Origin: Erwinia psidii
GTDB taxonomy: Bacteria > Pseudomonadota > Gammaproteobacteria > Enterobacterales > Enterobacteriaceae
NCBI RefSeq assembly: GCF_003846135.1
Contig: NZ_RHHM01000009.1
Coordinates: 122,550 to 186,549, forward strand
Length of the DNA: 64,000 nucleotides
Direction of reading: 5' to 3'
This document shows, piece after piece, positions 29,445-53,435 of this stretch (its first letter is position 1; each line of letters starts with the position of its first letter). The notes under the pieces were generated by a model that saw only the letters and a program-made list of their open reading frames with translations, was not told the DNA's origin and made no database searches. The position numbers were made by a program, and so were the translations under genes.

Positions 29445-30284
29445 ATGAAATCAATATTTAAAGTCACACTGCTAGCCACCACCATGGCCGTTGCAATGAA
29501 CGCTCCGCAGGTTTTCGCTGCCGAGACGGCACCAGCAGCTTCCGCACCAACCGAGCAGGCGCCTAAGCCCGCACCCAAAAATGCTGCGTTTAAAACAGAT
29601 GATCAACAGTCCGCTTATGCACTCGGCGCGTCTCTTGGCCGCTATATGGAAAATTCTCTGAAAGAACAGGAAAAACTGGGTATTACGCTGGACAAGCAGC
29701 AGCTGATTTCTGGTGTTCAGGATGCGTTTGCTGGTAAGAGCAAACTTTCCGATCAGGAAATTGAGCAGACATTGCAGGCATTCGAAAGCCGCGTGAAAGG
29801 CGCTGCTCAGGCGAAGATGGAAAAAGACGCTAAAGAGAACACTGAAAAAGGTGACGCTTTCGCAACCAAATTTGCTAAAGAAAAAGGCGTGAAAAAAACC
29901 GAATCCGGCCTGCTTTATCAGGTTCAAAAAGAGGGAACCGGCAAGGCACCGACTGACAGCGACACTGTTGTTGTCAATTACAAAGGTACCCTGATCGACG
30001 GCACCGAGTTTGATAACTCATACACCCGTGGTGAACCACTTTCCTTCCGTCTTGACGGCGTGATCCCTGGCTGGACCGAAGGTCTGAAGCACGTGAAGAA
30101 AGGTGGTAAAATCAAGCTGGTTATTCCACCGCAGCTTGCTTATGGTAAGAACGGCGTTCCGGGTATCCCGGCTAATTCCACGTTGGTGTTTGATGTTGAA
30201 CTGCTTGATATCAAACCAGCAGCAAAAGCTGATGCTAACGCAGAAAAACCTGCTGAAGCTCCAGCCGCCGCTCAGACCAAGTAA
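29445..30284 (+). CDS. fkpA: Periplasmic FKBP-type isomerase FkpA
   Basis: A periplasmic prolyl isomerase and chaperone of outer-membrane and secreted proteins, 279 residues (E. coli 270). It has a signal peptide (residues 1-25, ending VFAAE), a helical dimerisation domain (about residues 45-150, SAYALGASLGRYMENSLKEQ) and a C-terminal FKBP domain with VVVNYKGTLIDGTEFDNSY and GVIPGWTEGL. The low-complexity tail rich in Ala, Glu and Lys is typical. ATG 29445 has GGAGA five bases upstream. Confidence 0.96.
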   Translation: MKSIFKVTLLATTMAVAMNAPQVFAAETAPAASAPTEQAPKPAPKNAAFKTDDQQSAYALGASLGRYMENSLKEQEKLGITLDKQQLISGVQDAFAGKSKLSDQEIEQTLQAFESRVKGAAQAKMEKDAKENTEKGDAFATKFAKEKGVKKTESGLLYQVQKEGTGKAPTDSDTVVVNYKGTLIDGTEFDNSYTRGEPLSFRLDGVIPGWTEGLKHVKKGGKIKLVIPPQLAYGKNGVPGIPANSTLVFDVELLDIKPAAKADANAEKPAEAPAAAQTK

Positions 30285-30290
30285 AATGTT

Positions 30291-30314
30291 CACCGCCACC
30301 TCACTGTGGCGGTG
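30291..30314 (+). terminator. Terminator of fkpA
   Basis: CACCGCCAC and GTGGCGGTG form a perfect 9-bp stem with a six-base loop immediately after fkpA. The following CTATTTCCCC is only moderately T-rich, so termination may be partial. Confidence 0.6.
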
Positions 30315-30473
30315 CTATTTCCCCTTCTGCCTGATTGTCGTTGTCAGTACCATTTACTGATAAAGGTCAGGACAGGCGTTCGCGATATTTGCTAGACTGC
30401 CTTCCGCGCATTTTCTTCTGAATACATCTTTCCTGGCACTGTGCGTCAGGTTCTGCTCAAGGGTGGTTTCTTA

Positions 30474-31196
30474 ATGTCTGGTGCAATATTTACCGGTGAT
30501 GTGACCGATCTGGAATTACTGGAGCAGCGCCCTTTCGGGCAGACTGACTTTGATATCCTGAGGTCGTATGAAGCGGTAGTGGATGGCCTTGCGATGCTGA
30601 TTGGCTCCCATTGTGAAATCGTTCTTCACTCGCTGGAAGATTTAAAACGTTCTGCTGTCCGTATTGCCAATGGCGAACACACGGGACGAAAAATAGGGTC
30701 CCCAATTACCGATCTTGCACTACGTATGCTACATGAGATGAGGGGGGCAGACAGCAATGTCTCCAAAGCCTACTTCACCCGGGCAAAAAGTGGTGTGCTG
30801 ATGAAATCGGTAACTATCGCTATTCGTAATGGCGATCAGCGAGTCATCGGTTTGTTATGCATTAACATGAATCTTGATGTGCCTTTCTCACAAATCATGG
30901 CGTCTTTCATGCCGCCGGAAACGCAGGAAGTCGCCTCATCGGTTAACTTTGCCTCGTCGGTTGACGATCTGGTGATGCAGACACTGGAATTCACCATTGA
31001 GGAAGTGAGTGGCGATCGGAATGTCTCGAATAATGCCAAGAATCGCCAGATCGTACTCAATCTGTATGAGAAAGGGATCTTTGATATTAAAGATGCCATC
31101 AATCAGGTGGCCGACCGCCTCAACATCTCCAAACATACCGTTTACCTTTATATCCGCCAGTTCAAAAGTGGGGATTTTCAGGGGCAGGATCGCTGA
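30474..31196 (+). CDS. yheO: YheO-type PAS/HTH regulator
   Basis: A 240-residue predicted transcription regulator, the same length as E. coli YheO. A PAS-like N-terminal domain ([20 protein letters not shown] through the [18 protein letters not shown] strand) is followed by a C-terminal helix-turn-helix ([20 protein letters not shown]). Related DauR controls D-arginine catabolism in Pseudomonas; the E. coli target is not established. The start at 30474 gives [10 protein letters not shown]. The stop overlaps the tusD ATG, coupling it to the tRNA thiolation genes. Confidence 0.92.
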   Translation: MSGAIFTGDVTDLELLEQRPFGQTDFDILRSYEAVVDGLAMLIGSHCEIVLHSLEDLKRSAVRIANGEHTGRKIGSPITDLALRMLHEMRGADSNVSKAYFTRAKSGVLMKSVTIAIRNGDQRVIGLLCINMNLDVPFSQIMASFMPPETQEVASSVNFASSVDDLVMQTLEFTIEEVSGDRNVSNNAKNRQIVLNLYEKGIFDIKDAINQVADRLNISKHTVYLYIRQFKSGDFQGQDR

Positions 31197-31582
31197 TGCG
31201 CTTTACCCTGCTGGTTACCGGACCTGCTTATGGCACCCAACAGGCCAGCAGCGCCTGGCTGTTCGCACAGGCGCTGTTGGCTCAGGGCCATACGCTGGAA
31301 AGCGTGTTTTTTTATCGTGAAGGTGTGCTGAATGCCAGCGTGTTGACTTCACCTGCTAACGATGAATTTAATCTGACCCAGGGCTGGCAGCAGCTGAACC
31401 AGCAACGCGGGGTCACGCTAAATATCTGTGTGTCAGCAGCGCTACGCCGCGGGGTGACCAATGAACAGGAAGCCAAAAATCTCGGCCTTGTGGGTGCCAA
31501 CCTCGCGCCCGGTTTCCAGCTTTCAGGGCTTGGGGCATTGGCGGAGGCTGCTTTAACCTGCGACCGTCTGGTGCAGTTCTGA
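31196..31582 (+). CDS. tusD: Sulfur-relay protein TusD
   Basis: Subunit of the TusBCD complex, which passes persulfide sulfur from TusA to TusE and MnmA for 2-thiolation of tRNA wobble uridine. It has 128 residues, as in E. coli, and the sulfur-carrying Cys78 is present in [12 protein letters not shown]. Its ATG overlaps the yheO TGA and its own TGA overlaps the tusC ATG. Confidence 0.96.
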   Translation: MRFTLLVTGPAYGTQQASSAWLFAQALLAQGHTLESVFFYREGVLNASVLTSPANDEFNLTQGWQQLNQQRGVTLNICVSAALRRGVTNEQEAKNLGLVGANLAPGFQLSGLGALAEAALTCDRLVQF

Positions 31583-31941
31583 TGAACCGTATTGCTGTTG
31601 TGTTTACTCAGTCACCTCATGGTACCAGCGCGGGCAGGGAAGGACTGGATGCCGTGCTGGCAATCTCTGCTCTCAGTGAAAATATTGCGCTATTTTTTAT
31701 CAGCGATGGCGTGCTGCAACTTCGTCCCAATCAGCAGCCTGAGAAGGTGCTGGCACGACATTACGCCGCCGCTTTTGGTCTACTTCCTCTGTATGATATT
31801 GAGGATTTGTACATCTGTTCAGCTTCTTTGCTGGAACGCGGACTGCCGTCAGAAGGGGAGAGTGTGCTGCCGGTAAAGGTGCTTTCCCAAACAGAATTGC
31901 GCACAATGCTGGACAGTTTTGACCGAATTATCACTTTCTGA
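31582..31941 (+). CDS. tusC: Sulfur-relay protein TusC
   Basis: A 119-residue subunit of the heterohexameric TusBCD sulfur-transfer complex. It shares the DsrE-like fold with TusD, with [20 protein letters not shown] near the start, but does not carry the catalytic cysteine. Length equals the E. coli protein. Translationally coupled to tusD. Confidence 0.95.
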   Translation: MNRIAVVFTQSPHGTSAGREGLDAVLAISALSENIALFFISDGVLQLRPNQQPEKVLARHYAAAFGLLPLYDIEDLYICSASLLERGLPSEGESVLPVKVLSQTELRTMLDSFDRIITF

Positions 31942-31948
31942 GGCAGGT

Positions 31949-32236
31949 ATGTTGCATCTTCTGATTCATTCTCCTTTTAAATGCGACTTCAATGCGCTGC
32001 TGCGTATGCTTGCCGGGGGCGACGATGTGTTACTGCTGCAGGACGGCGTGTTAGCTGCGCTAGTAGAGTCTCATTCACTTAATTGCTTGCTTGAAAAGGA
32101 TATTTCCCTTCATGTGCTGCGGGAGGATGTTGTGGCACGCGGGCTTTCTGCTCAAATTTCACCCAAAGCAGGGATGGTAAGCTATACTGATTTCGTTGCG
32201 CTGACGGTAAAACATCCGAAACAAATGACCTGGTAA
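31949..32236 (+). CDS. tusB: Sulfur-relay protein TusB
   Basis: A 95-residue DsrH-like subunit of TusBCD, the same length as E. coli TusB. The LLLQDGVLAAL and SYTDFVALTVKHPKQMTW stretches match the family. ATG 31949 follows GAGGCAGGT. It is the last gene before the str operon promoter, the conserved enterobacterial order. Confidence 0.95.
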   Translation: MLHLLIHSPFKCDFNALLRMLAGGDDVLLLQDGVLAALVESHSLNCLLEKDISLHVLREDVVARGLSAQISPKAGMVSYTDFVALTVKHPKQMTW

Positions 32237-32259
32237 CAAGACGATATCCTGGTTATTTC

Positions 32260-33304
<1,045 letters not shown>

Positions 33305-33325
33305 CAGCTTTGTAGTTGTTATTAA

Positions 33326-33355
33326 CCCGGCGGGCGTTCAGTTAACCCCGCCGGG
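33326..33355 (+). other. GC-rich hairpin between rpsG and fusA
   Basis: CCCGGCGGG and CCCGCCGGG form a perfect 9-bp stem with a 12-base loop in the 87-base gap between rpsG and fusA. Only CTTTAA follows, so it is not a classical terminator. It may adjust the ratio of rpsG to fusA mRNA or protect processed ends. Confidence 0.5.
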
Positions 33356-33361
33356 CTTTAA

Positions 33362-35506
<2,145 letters not shown>

Positions 35507-35515
35507 CCGGGTTAA

Positions 35516-36760
<1,245 letters not shown>

Positions 36761-36801
36761 TTGTCGATGATTTGACGTGGTGAGCTTTGCTTCACCACAG
36801 T

Positions 36802-36832
36802 AAAAAAAGAGCACTTCGGTGCTCTTTTTTTT
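36802..36832 (+). terminator. str operon terminator
   Basis: A 13-bp perfect stem, AAAAAAAGAGCAC and GTGCTCTTTTTTT, is closed by the stable TTCG tetraloop and ends in eight Ts. It lies 41 bases after tuf. Confidence 0.95.
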
Positions 36833-36908
36833 GCCTCAATTTCAGGTAACCCCACGCGGTATACAATGACATAAAGGTGTTGCTTCCCTTTGCCTGTTGA
36901 TAAAAAGA

Positions 36909-36936
36909 TTGCAAGATTTGTATATGTGCGTATAAT
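36909..36936 (+). promoter_or_regulatory. S10 operon promoter
   Basis: TTGCAA at 36909-36914 and a perfect TATAAT at 36931-36936 are separated by 16 bases and followed by a GC-rich discriminator (TCGCGGGC). The position, about 180 bases before rpsJ with a structured leader between, matches the E. coli S10 promoter. Confidence 0.85.
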
Positions 36937-36939
36937 TCG

Positions 36940-37430
<491 letters not shown>

Positions 37431-37450
37431 TCAGGTCATTGAGCGATTGA

Positions 37451-39846
<2,396 letters not shown>

Positions 39847-39859
39847 TTTTAGAGGATAA

Positions 39860-42070
<2,211 letters not shown>

Positions 42071-42088
42071 TAAGCGCTTTTCTCGATG

Positions 42089-42120
42089 AAAAACCCCTGC
42101 CTTGGCAGGGGTTTTTTTTT
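42089..42120. terminator. Strong terminator after rpsQ
   Basis: AAAAACCCCTGC and GCAGGGGTTTTT form a perfect 12-bp stem around CTTG, ending in nine Ts. It should end S10 transcription. The A tract on the left lets it also terminate the convergent beta-glucosidase relic, whose stop codon is 28 bases away. Confidence 0.93.
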
Positions 42121-42147
42121 GCCTGCTATAGTCCTGGCAATCAGGTT

Positions 42148-44040
42148 TCAAAGAGCGAATCTGAAGGGGGCCTGTGAACCACTGTGACTGTCGCCTCCTG
42201 CCCAAAGCTGAAATTCACCGGGTTCTGCCACGAATTGGTTATCGCCATTATAGAAAGCCAAATTATCCCTGGTCAGCGTGAAGCGAACGGTCTGCGTTTC
42301 GCCTGCTTTAAGAGGAACACGTTTGAAGGCTCTCAACTCTCTAACCGGACGAACCCTTGAACTGACCGGATCGCACAGGTAAAGCTACACAACTTAGGTA
42401 CCATCGATAAGACTGCTGTTGGTTACTTTACGCTTAGCGCTAAGTGTTTCTTTACCCTGGAGTACCGCAGAGGAGCATAGTCAAAGCTACTGTAAGAAAT
42501 CTATAACCAAACGGGAACAGTGGATCTTTTCCGGCATCCAGACAGCAGGGCGTATTGCCCAGTGATTTCTGGCTTCCCCAACCGGAATGTTTTCCAGGTT
42601 AGCCAGTTGGTTTTCAGCCGGAGGTGGTTGTAATAGACGGGAATTTGCCCTATGTGGCGAACCAAGGTCACAGGCAGTTTGCCGCAGGGATTGGTTTGTC
42701 CCATGATTAAATCACACAGCGCCGACCCTCTCATCGTACCGGGATGAAAGCTGAGTAGTATCGGCATTAGGCAAATCTCTGCCAATCGTCAGCGGCGTGC
42801 CTGCCATCACCACCAGAATGACAGGCTTACCGATTTTCCTTACCTCCGCCAGCTGCTCGTTCTGGGCACCAACCCGATTCAGGTTGGCGAGTGAATGCGC
42901 CTCACCAGATAAAATCGCCTCCTCTCCGGGGAATATATCAGGGTGGCGTCGCCTGCTTCACAGCTTCAACAACTTTCCCGAAATGGTCAGTTGATTTGTC
43001 CCGCGAATGCGCAAGGCCTGGCTGGTAAAGCACGGTCAGATCCTTCATCTGCCGGGAAGCAGCCGGTGGAGTGACCACTGCCGCCTCATCGCCATCCCAT
43101 GCTCAGGCGCCCATTTGTTCATTTGGTTTGTGCCAGGAGGCCGATGATGGCGAGTTTATTTATCGATTTAAGCGGCAGGGTATGATGTTCGTTCTTTAAC
43201 ATCACCGCGGACTGCTCTGCCGTTTGTTTAGCGCTGAACAGAGATGCGGGTTTCAGAAAAGCGTCTTTAGATGACTGTTGTGCGAAGAAAAGGTGAGCGA
43301 ACAGCCCCATTTTGTATTTAATACGCAGGATGTTTCTCACCAGGTTATCCACTGCTGCTTTGAAAGGACGCAGACAGACATTGTGTAGCTGCCCCGCAGG
43401 GATATGAGTTGAGTTATAGTCTCGTCCATAACCAAACAATATTTCGCCGTCGCACCCAGTGCGCCTGTTCGTGAGAGATCGGTGGTCTCAAAACCGTTAA
43501 TTATGGCGACACATCCGGCTGACCAGAAATGGGTCCTCACCAAAACTTTCGGCAATTCTGCCCCAGCGCGCATCTCTTGATGCATCAAGCATAGGAGCAA
43601 AAGTGATATGAATGCCGGAAGCGTTGGCTTCCTGAGCTGCAATGCGTGCCCCTTGCTCTATCAGGTCAGGATTGAATGTTGCTGTCAGACCTGAAGGGAT
43701 TGAGAAGACGGCTTTGAACCCATGAATAACATCGCGCTCAAATAACAGTGGAATTTTGGCTGGTCTGTATTCGAGAGCAAGACGTTACATGGCATTAATT
43801 TTTCCCAGCCCGGCATACTCACAAGCACCCATAGGGTTAAGGACAGAGCCAGCCCTGCACTTCGTTTGAAAAGTAATTGACCGGATTCATCTGACCAATT
43901 TTTTCTGCCAGGGTCATTTTCTCAAACAGGGCGTCAACTTTAGCTTTAACCTCCTTATCGACTGGTTTTGCATGAACGTGCTGAGAAGACAGTGCAAGAC
44001 TGAAGAGAAAAGGGTGCAACAGAAAAGATCATCCCGGCGG
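42148..44040 (-). pseudogene. Decayed GH3 beta-glucosidase gene
   Basis: A minus-strand relic of a BglX-like periplasmic beta-glucosidase. In order: a signal-like start and KVDALFEKMTLAEKIGQMN (to 43837), a shifted frame with an in-frame TAA near 43790, and THE GH3 barrel motif ITFAPMLDASRDARWGRIAE (about 43545-43610). Further frameshifts follow, then GRDYNSTHIPAGQLHNV (near 43400) and DNLVRNILRIKYKMGLF (near 43310). Roughly 100 residues between the last two, including the nucleophile region, are missing. Later blocks are NPCGKLPVTLVRHIGQIPVY (near 42650) and a fibronectin III-like end with a stop at 42148. It is about 1.9 kb against about 2.3 kb when intact and cannot make an active enzyme. 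Confidence 0.88.
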
Positions 44041-44297
44041 GTTGTTCCTGCGGATGTAGCGCACGTGAATTTCCTATTTCAACGAGTAATCCTGTTATTG
44101 GCTGAAAAGAGGCCAATATGGGGATAAATGAGTAATTGCGAGAAAGCTCATAGAAAGAAAAGTCGGCAAGATCTTGCGCGCCACACCCTACTTTACCGAT
44201 TCATCAACAATAAGCTGATGAAGTACACAGATTACGATTGCGGCGGTGGGAACAATTCCTTAGAATGCTGCGTTCCTCATTTCAGAGGTTCAGATAT
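44041..44297. other. Segment between the beta-glucosidase relic and the spc promoter
   Basis: About 257 bases with no gene I can support. It may contain the former upstream region and lost N-terminus of the beta-glucosidase gene. A 60-residue plus-strand frame at 44128-44310 has no similarity or ribosome site. No terminal repeats, target duplications or transposase traces were seen. Confidence 0.4.
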
Positions 44298-44324
44298 CGG
44301 CTCGATATGAGCCGTTTATTTTTT
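44298..44324 (+). terminator. Hairpin terminator just before the spc promoter
   Basis: CGGCTC and GAGCCG form a 6-bp stem around GATAT, followed by TTTATTTTTT. It would stop transcription arriving from the left before the spc promoter. A comparable GC stem followed by this T-rich stretch precedes the E. coli spc promoter as I recall it, so it may be ancestral. Confidence 0.6.
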
Positions 44325-44325
44325 C

Positions 44326-44354
44326 TACCCATATGCGAGATGCGGTGTTATAAT
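44326..44354 (+). promoter_or_regulatory. spc operon promoter
   Basis: A perfect -10 TATAAT lies at 44349-44354, 80 bases before rplN, within GCGGTGTTATAATCACGCGC, which closely resembles the E. coli spc promoter. The -35 region (TACCCA at 17-base spacing) is poorly conserved. The leader that follows, including TAGTAGTTGACATTAGCGG, is also conserved. Confidence 0.8.
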
Positions 44355-44421
44355 CACGCGCCCTCAATAATGGGGCTTTTATACGACCTGAATCAGGTCC
44401 CGAAGTAGTAGTTGACATTAG

Positions 44422-45684
<1,263 letters not shown>

Positions 45685-45697
45685 GGCAGGGTTACTT

Positions 45698-46003
45698 ATG
45701 GCAAAGCAATCAATGAAAGCACGCGAAGTTGTTCGCGTAAAACTGGCCGAAAAATACCGCGCTAAACGCGAGGAACTTAAGGCTATTATCTCTAGCGTGA
45801 ACTCATCCGACGAAGATCGTTGGAATGCCGTTCTGAAGCTGCAAACTCTGCCGCGTGATTCCAGCCCGTCTCGCCAGCGTAAACGCTGCCGCCAAACTGG
45901 CCGTCCACATGGTTATGTGGGCAAATTCGGGTTGAGCCGTATCAAGTTGCGTGAAGCCGCTATGCGCGGTGAAGTACCTGGCTTGAAAAAGGCTAGCTGG
46001 TAA
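45698..46003 (+). CDS. rpsN: 30S ribosomal protein S14
   Basis: A 101-residue 30S head protein of the long, zinc-free type: it lacks the paired CxxC motifs of the short form and has [12 protein letters not shown] instead. ATG 45698 was chosen to give [13 protein letters not shown]. The frame stays open upstream inside rplE, but that part is not coding. Confidence 0.97.
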   Translation: MAKQSMKAREVVRVKLAEKYRAKREELKAIISSVNSSDEDRWNAVLKLQTLPRDSSPSRQRKRCRQTGRPHGYVGKFGLSRIKLREAAMRGEVPGLKKASW

Positions 46004-46027
46004 TTACCAATTGAATCACGGGAGTAA

Positions 46028-46426
<399 letters not shown>

Positions 46427-46437
46427 CGGAGGAAAGA

Positions 46438-46971
46438 ATGTCTCGTGTTGCTAAAGCACCTGTCGTCATTCCTGCCGGCGTAGAGGTAAAACTCAACGGT
46501 CAGGTTATTTCGATTAAAGGTAAAAACGGCGAGCTGACTCTTACTGTCAACGCTGCTGTAGAAGTTAAGTATGCTGACAATATGCTGACTTTCGCTCCAC
46601 GCGAAGGGTTTGCTGATGGTTGGGCACAGGCTGGTACTTCTCGTGCACTGTTGAACAGTATGGTTATCGGTGTTACCGAAGGCTTCACTAAGAAGCTGCA
46701 GCTGGTTGGTGTAGGTTATCGTGCAGCTGTTAAAGGCAACTCTGTGAGTCTGGCCCTCGGCTTTTCTCACCCGGTTGAGCATGCGCTGCCAGCGGGGATC
46801 ACTGCTGAATGTCCAACGCAGACTGAAATCGTGCTGAAAGGCGCCGATAAACAGCTGATTGGTCAGGTTGCAGCCGATCTGCGCGCCTACCGTCGTCCTG
46901 AGCCTTATAAAGGCAAGGGTGTTCGTTACGCCGACGAAGTCGTGCGTACCAAAGAGGCTAAGAAGAAGTAA
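46438..46971 (+). CDS. rplF: 50S ribosomal protein L6
   Basis: A 177-residue protein beside the sarcin-ricin loop and factor-binding site. [21 protein letters not shown] and the C-terminal [16 protein letters not shown] are hallmarks. Confidence 0.98.
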   Translation: MSRVAKAPVVIPAGVEVKLNGQVISIKGKNGELTLTVNAAVEVKYADNMLTFAPREGFADGWAQAGTSRALLNSMVIGVTEGFTKKLQLVGVGYRAAVKGNSVSLALGFSHPVEHALPAGITAECPTQTEIVLKGADKQLIGQVAADLRAYRRPEPYKGKGVRYADEVVRTKEAKKK

Positions 46972-47334
<363 letters not shown>

Positions 47335-47339
47335 GGTAG

Positions 47340-47849
<510 letters not shown>

Positions 47850-47854
47850 TGACC

Positions 47855-48034
47855 ATGGCTAAGACTATTAAGATTACACAAACCCGCAGCTCAATCGGGC
47901 GTTTGCCGAAACACAAGGCAACGCTGCTTGGCTTAGGGTTACGTCGTATTAACCACACCGTAGAGCGTGAAGATACGCCAGCTGTACGCGGTATGGTTAA
48001 CGCGATTTCCTATATGGTTAAAGTGGAGGAGTAA
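47855..48034 (+). CDS. rpmD: 50S ribosomal protein L30
   Basis: A 59-residue protein ([21 protein letters not shown]). The ATG at 47855 was preferred over 47849 because it gives the family start and length and is correctly spaced from GGGGTAA. Confidence 0.97.
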   Translation: MAKTIKITQTRSSIGRLPKHKATLLGLGLRRINHTVEREDTPAVRGMVNAISYMVKVEE

Positions 48035-48472
<438 letters not shown>

Positions 48473-48479
48473 GTAGCAG

Positions 48480-49959
<1,480 letters not shown>

Positions 49960-49984
49960 TATTTTTCTTGCAAAGTCGGGTTGA

Positions 49985-50012
49985 GCTGGCTAGATTAGCC
50001 AGCCAATCTTTT
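49985..50012 (+). terminator. Hairpin between rpmJ and rpsM
   Basis: GCTGGCTA and TAGCCAGC form a perfect 8-bp stem around GAT, followed by CAATCTTTT. It lies 25 bases past rpmJ and may act as a partial terminator between the spc and alpha operons. Confidence 0.6.
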
Positions 50013-50014
50013 GT

Positions 50015-50130
50015 ATGTCTGTGCGTTTCCATTTGAGTATCCTGAAAACGGGCTTTTCGGCATGGGACGCATAAGTAATTAAATAGGAGTGCATAGTGGC
50101 CCGTATAGCAGGCATTAACATTCCTGATCA
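50015..50130 (+). promoter_or_regulatory. Alpha operon S4-binding pseudoknot leader
   Basis: The block from TGTCTGTGCGTTTCC through CCTGAAAACGGGCTTTTC and AGGAGTGCATAGTGG is nearly identical to the E. coli alpha operon ribosome-binding region. There it folds as a pseudoknot that S4 traps to repress rpsM, rpsK, rpsD and rplQ. It includes the GTG start of rpsM. Confidence 0.8.
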
Positions 50131-50452
50131 TAAGCATACCGTAATCGCATTAACTGCTATTTTCGGTATCGGCAAGACCCGTTCACAGGCTATCTGTGCA
50201 TCAACGGGTATCGCTGAAAATGTTAAGATCAGTGAGCTGTCTGAAGAACAAATCGACATTCTGCGTGACGCAGTTGCAAAGTTTGTTGTTGAAGGCGATC
50301 TGCGTCGTGAAGTCACCCTGAGTATCAAGCGTCTTATGGACCTTGGTTGCTATCGTGGTTTACGTCATCGTCGTGGTCTTCCAGTGCGCGGTCAGCGTAC
50401 CAAGACCAACGCACGTACCCGCAAGGGTCCGCGTAAACCGATCAAGAAATAA
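50096..50452 (+). CDS. rpsM: 30S ribosomal protein S13
   Basis: A 118-residue 30S head protein contacting the 50S subunit and P-site tRNA. It starts at GTG 50096 ([13 protein letters not shown] follows), as in E. coli, inside the S4-responsive pseudoknot. The basic tail [14 protein letters not shown] is conserved. Confidence 0.98.
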   Translation: MARIAGINIPDHKHTVIALTAIFGIGKTRSQAICASTGIAENVKISELSEEQIDILRDAVAKFVVEGDLRREVTLSIKRLMDLGCYRGLRHRRGLPVRGQRTKTNARTRKGPRKPIKK

Positions 50453-50465
50453 TCGGGGTGATTGA

Positions 50466-50858
<393 letters not shown>

Positions 50859-50872
50859 CGCCCGTTTTTTAG

Positions 50873-51511
<639 letters not shown>

Positions 51512-51536
51512 AGCTTAGTACCAAAGAGAGGACACA

Positions 51537-52526
51537 ATGCAGGGTTCTGTGACAGAGTTTCTAAAACCGCGCCTGGTAGATATCGAGCAAGTGAGTTCGA
51601 CGCACGCCAAGGTGACCCTTGAGCCTTTAGAGCGTGGCTTTGGCCATACTCTTGGTAACGCACTGCGCCGTATTCTGCTTTCATCAATGCCGGGTTGCGC
51701 GGTGACCGAGGTTGAAATTGATGGTGTACTGCATGAGTACAGCACCAAAGAGGGTGTACAGGAAGATATCCTGGAAATCCTGCTCAACCTGAAAGGTTTG
51801 GCGGTAAGAGTTCAGGGGAAAGACGAAGTTATTCTTACTCTGAATAAATCTGGCATTGGCCCTGTGACTGCAGCCGATATCACCCATGATGGTGATGTTG
51901 AAATCGTCAAGCCGCAGCACCTGATCTGCCACCTGACCGATGAGAACGCAGCTATCAGCATGCGTATCAAAGTTCAGCGTGGTCGTGGTTATGTGCCGGC
52001 TTCTGCCCGAATTCATTCGGAAGAAGATGAGCGCCCGATCGGTCGTCTGTTGGTCGACGCCTGCTATAGCCCTGTAGAGCGTATTGCCTACAATGTTGAA
52101 GCAGCGCGTGTAGAACAGCGTACTGACCTGGACAAGCTGGTCATCGAAATGGAAACCAACGGCACTATCGATCCTGAAGAAGCGATCCGCCGTGCGGCTA
52201 CTATCCTGGCAGAACAACTTGAAGCTTTCGTTGATTTACGTGATGTACGTCAGCCGGAAGTGAAAGAAGAGAAACCAGAATTCGATCCGATCCTGCTGCG
52301 CCCTGTTGACGATCTGGAATTGACTGTCCGCTCTGCTAACTGCCTTAAGGCAGAAGCTATCCACTACATCGGTGATCTGGTACAGCGTACTGAGGTTGAG
52401 CTGCTTAAAACGCCTAACCTCGGCAAAAAATCTCTTACTGAGATTAAAGACGTGCTGGCTTCTCGTGGTTTGTCTCTGGGCATGCGCCTGGAAAACTGGC
52501 CGCCCGCAAGCATTGCTGATGAATAA
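51537..52526 (+). CDS. rpoA: RNA polymerase alpha subunit
   Basis: A 329-residue subunit that dimerises to nucleate core assembly. The N-terminal domain (to about residue 235) contains [18 protein letters not shown]. The C-terminal domain (about 250-329), with [20 protein letters not shown], binds UP elements and activators such as CRP. Length equals E. coli. Confidence 0.98.
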
Positions 52527-52542
52527 CCCGATCACAGGTTAA

Positions 52543-52950
<408 letters not shown>

Positions 52951-52965
52951 TCTGTTGCCGTTTGG

Positions 52966-52992
52966 AAAAACCGGGCTTTGCCCGGTTTTTTT
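52966..52992 (+). terminator. Alpha operon terminator
   Basis: AAAAACCGGGC and GCCCGGTTTTT form a perfect 11-bp stem around TTT, ending in seven Ts. Sixteen bases after rplQ. Confidence 0.92.
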
Positions 52993-53063
52993 ATCTCCGA
53001 AATTCCGCTCTTATCCTCTTCACGCTATCCTGTTTACTTTTATCCCCTCCAAGAGGTCGCGCT

Positions 53064-53435
53064 ATGTGGCTTATTGACCAACTGGCAGAACAGCATATTT
53101 CTGAGGCACAGAAAAACGGTGAATTCGATAACCTGCCCGGCAGCGGAAGAAAGCTGGAGCTGGATGATGACAGTCATGTTCCTGAGGCGCTGCGTGCCGC
53201 TTACCGGCTAATGAAAAACGCCGGCTTTCTTCCTCCTGAACTTGAGATACGGCGCGAAGCGATTGAGCTGCACGAGCTGCTGGCCGGTATCGATCCTCAT
53301 GATGAGCAGTTTGCTCAGCAATCAAAGCGCCTGACCCTGTTGACCATTAAGTTACGACAGGCCGGAATGAGCCCCAACTTTTTGCAGGGCGGATATGCTT
53401 CTCGCCTGCACCAGCGTTTTCGCGGAGAAGAATAA
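53064..53435 (+). CDS. yhdN: DUF1992 protein YhdN
   Basis: A 123-residue protein of the DUF1992 family with MWLIDQLAEQHISEAQ, GEFDNLPGSGRKLELDDDSH and LRQAGMSPNFL. Function is unknown. ATG 53064 was chosen because GAGG lies just upstream and it matches the E. coli length (122). An upstream in-frame start would add a hydrophobic stretch overlapping the terminator. Its stop overlaps the zntR ATG. Confidence 0.92.
   Translation: MWLIDQLAEQHISEAQKNGEFDNLPGSGRKLELDDDSHVPEALRAAYRLMKNAGFLPPELEIRREAIELHELLAGIDPHDEQFAQQSKRLTLLTIKLRQAGMSPNFLQGGYASRLHQRFRGEE

Noticed and set aside
42121..44040. Beta-glucosidase region considered as several small functional genes
   Set aside because: The pieces align in order to one GH3 protein in different frames with stops and a deletion, so a single pseudogene explains them.
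44128..44310. 60-residue frame upstream of the spc promoter
   Set aside because: It runs into the conserved terminator hairpin and has no ribosome site or known relatives.
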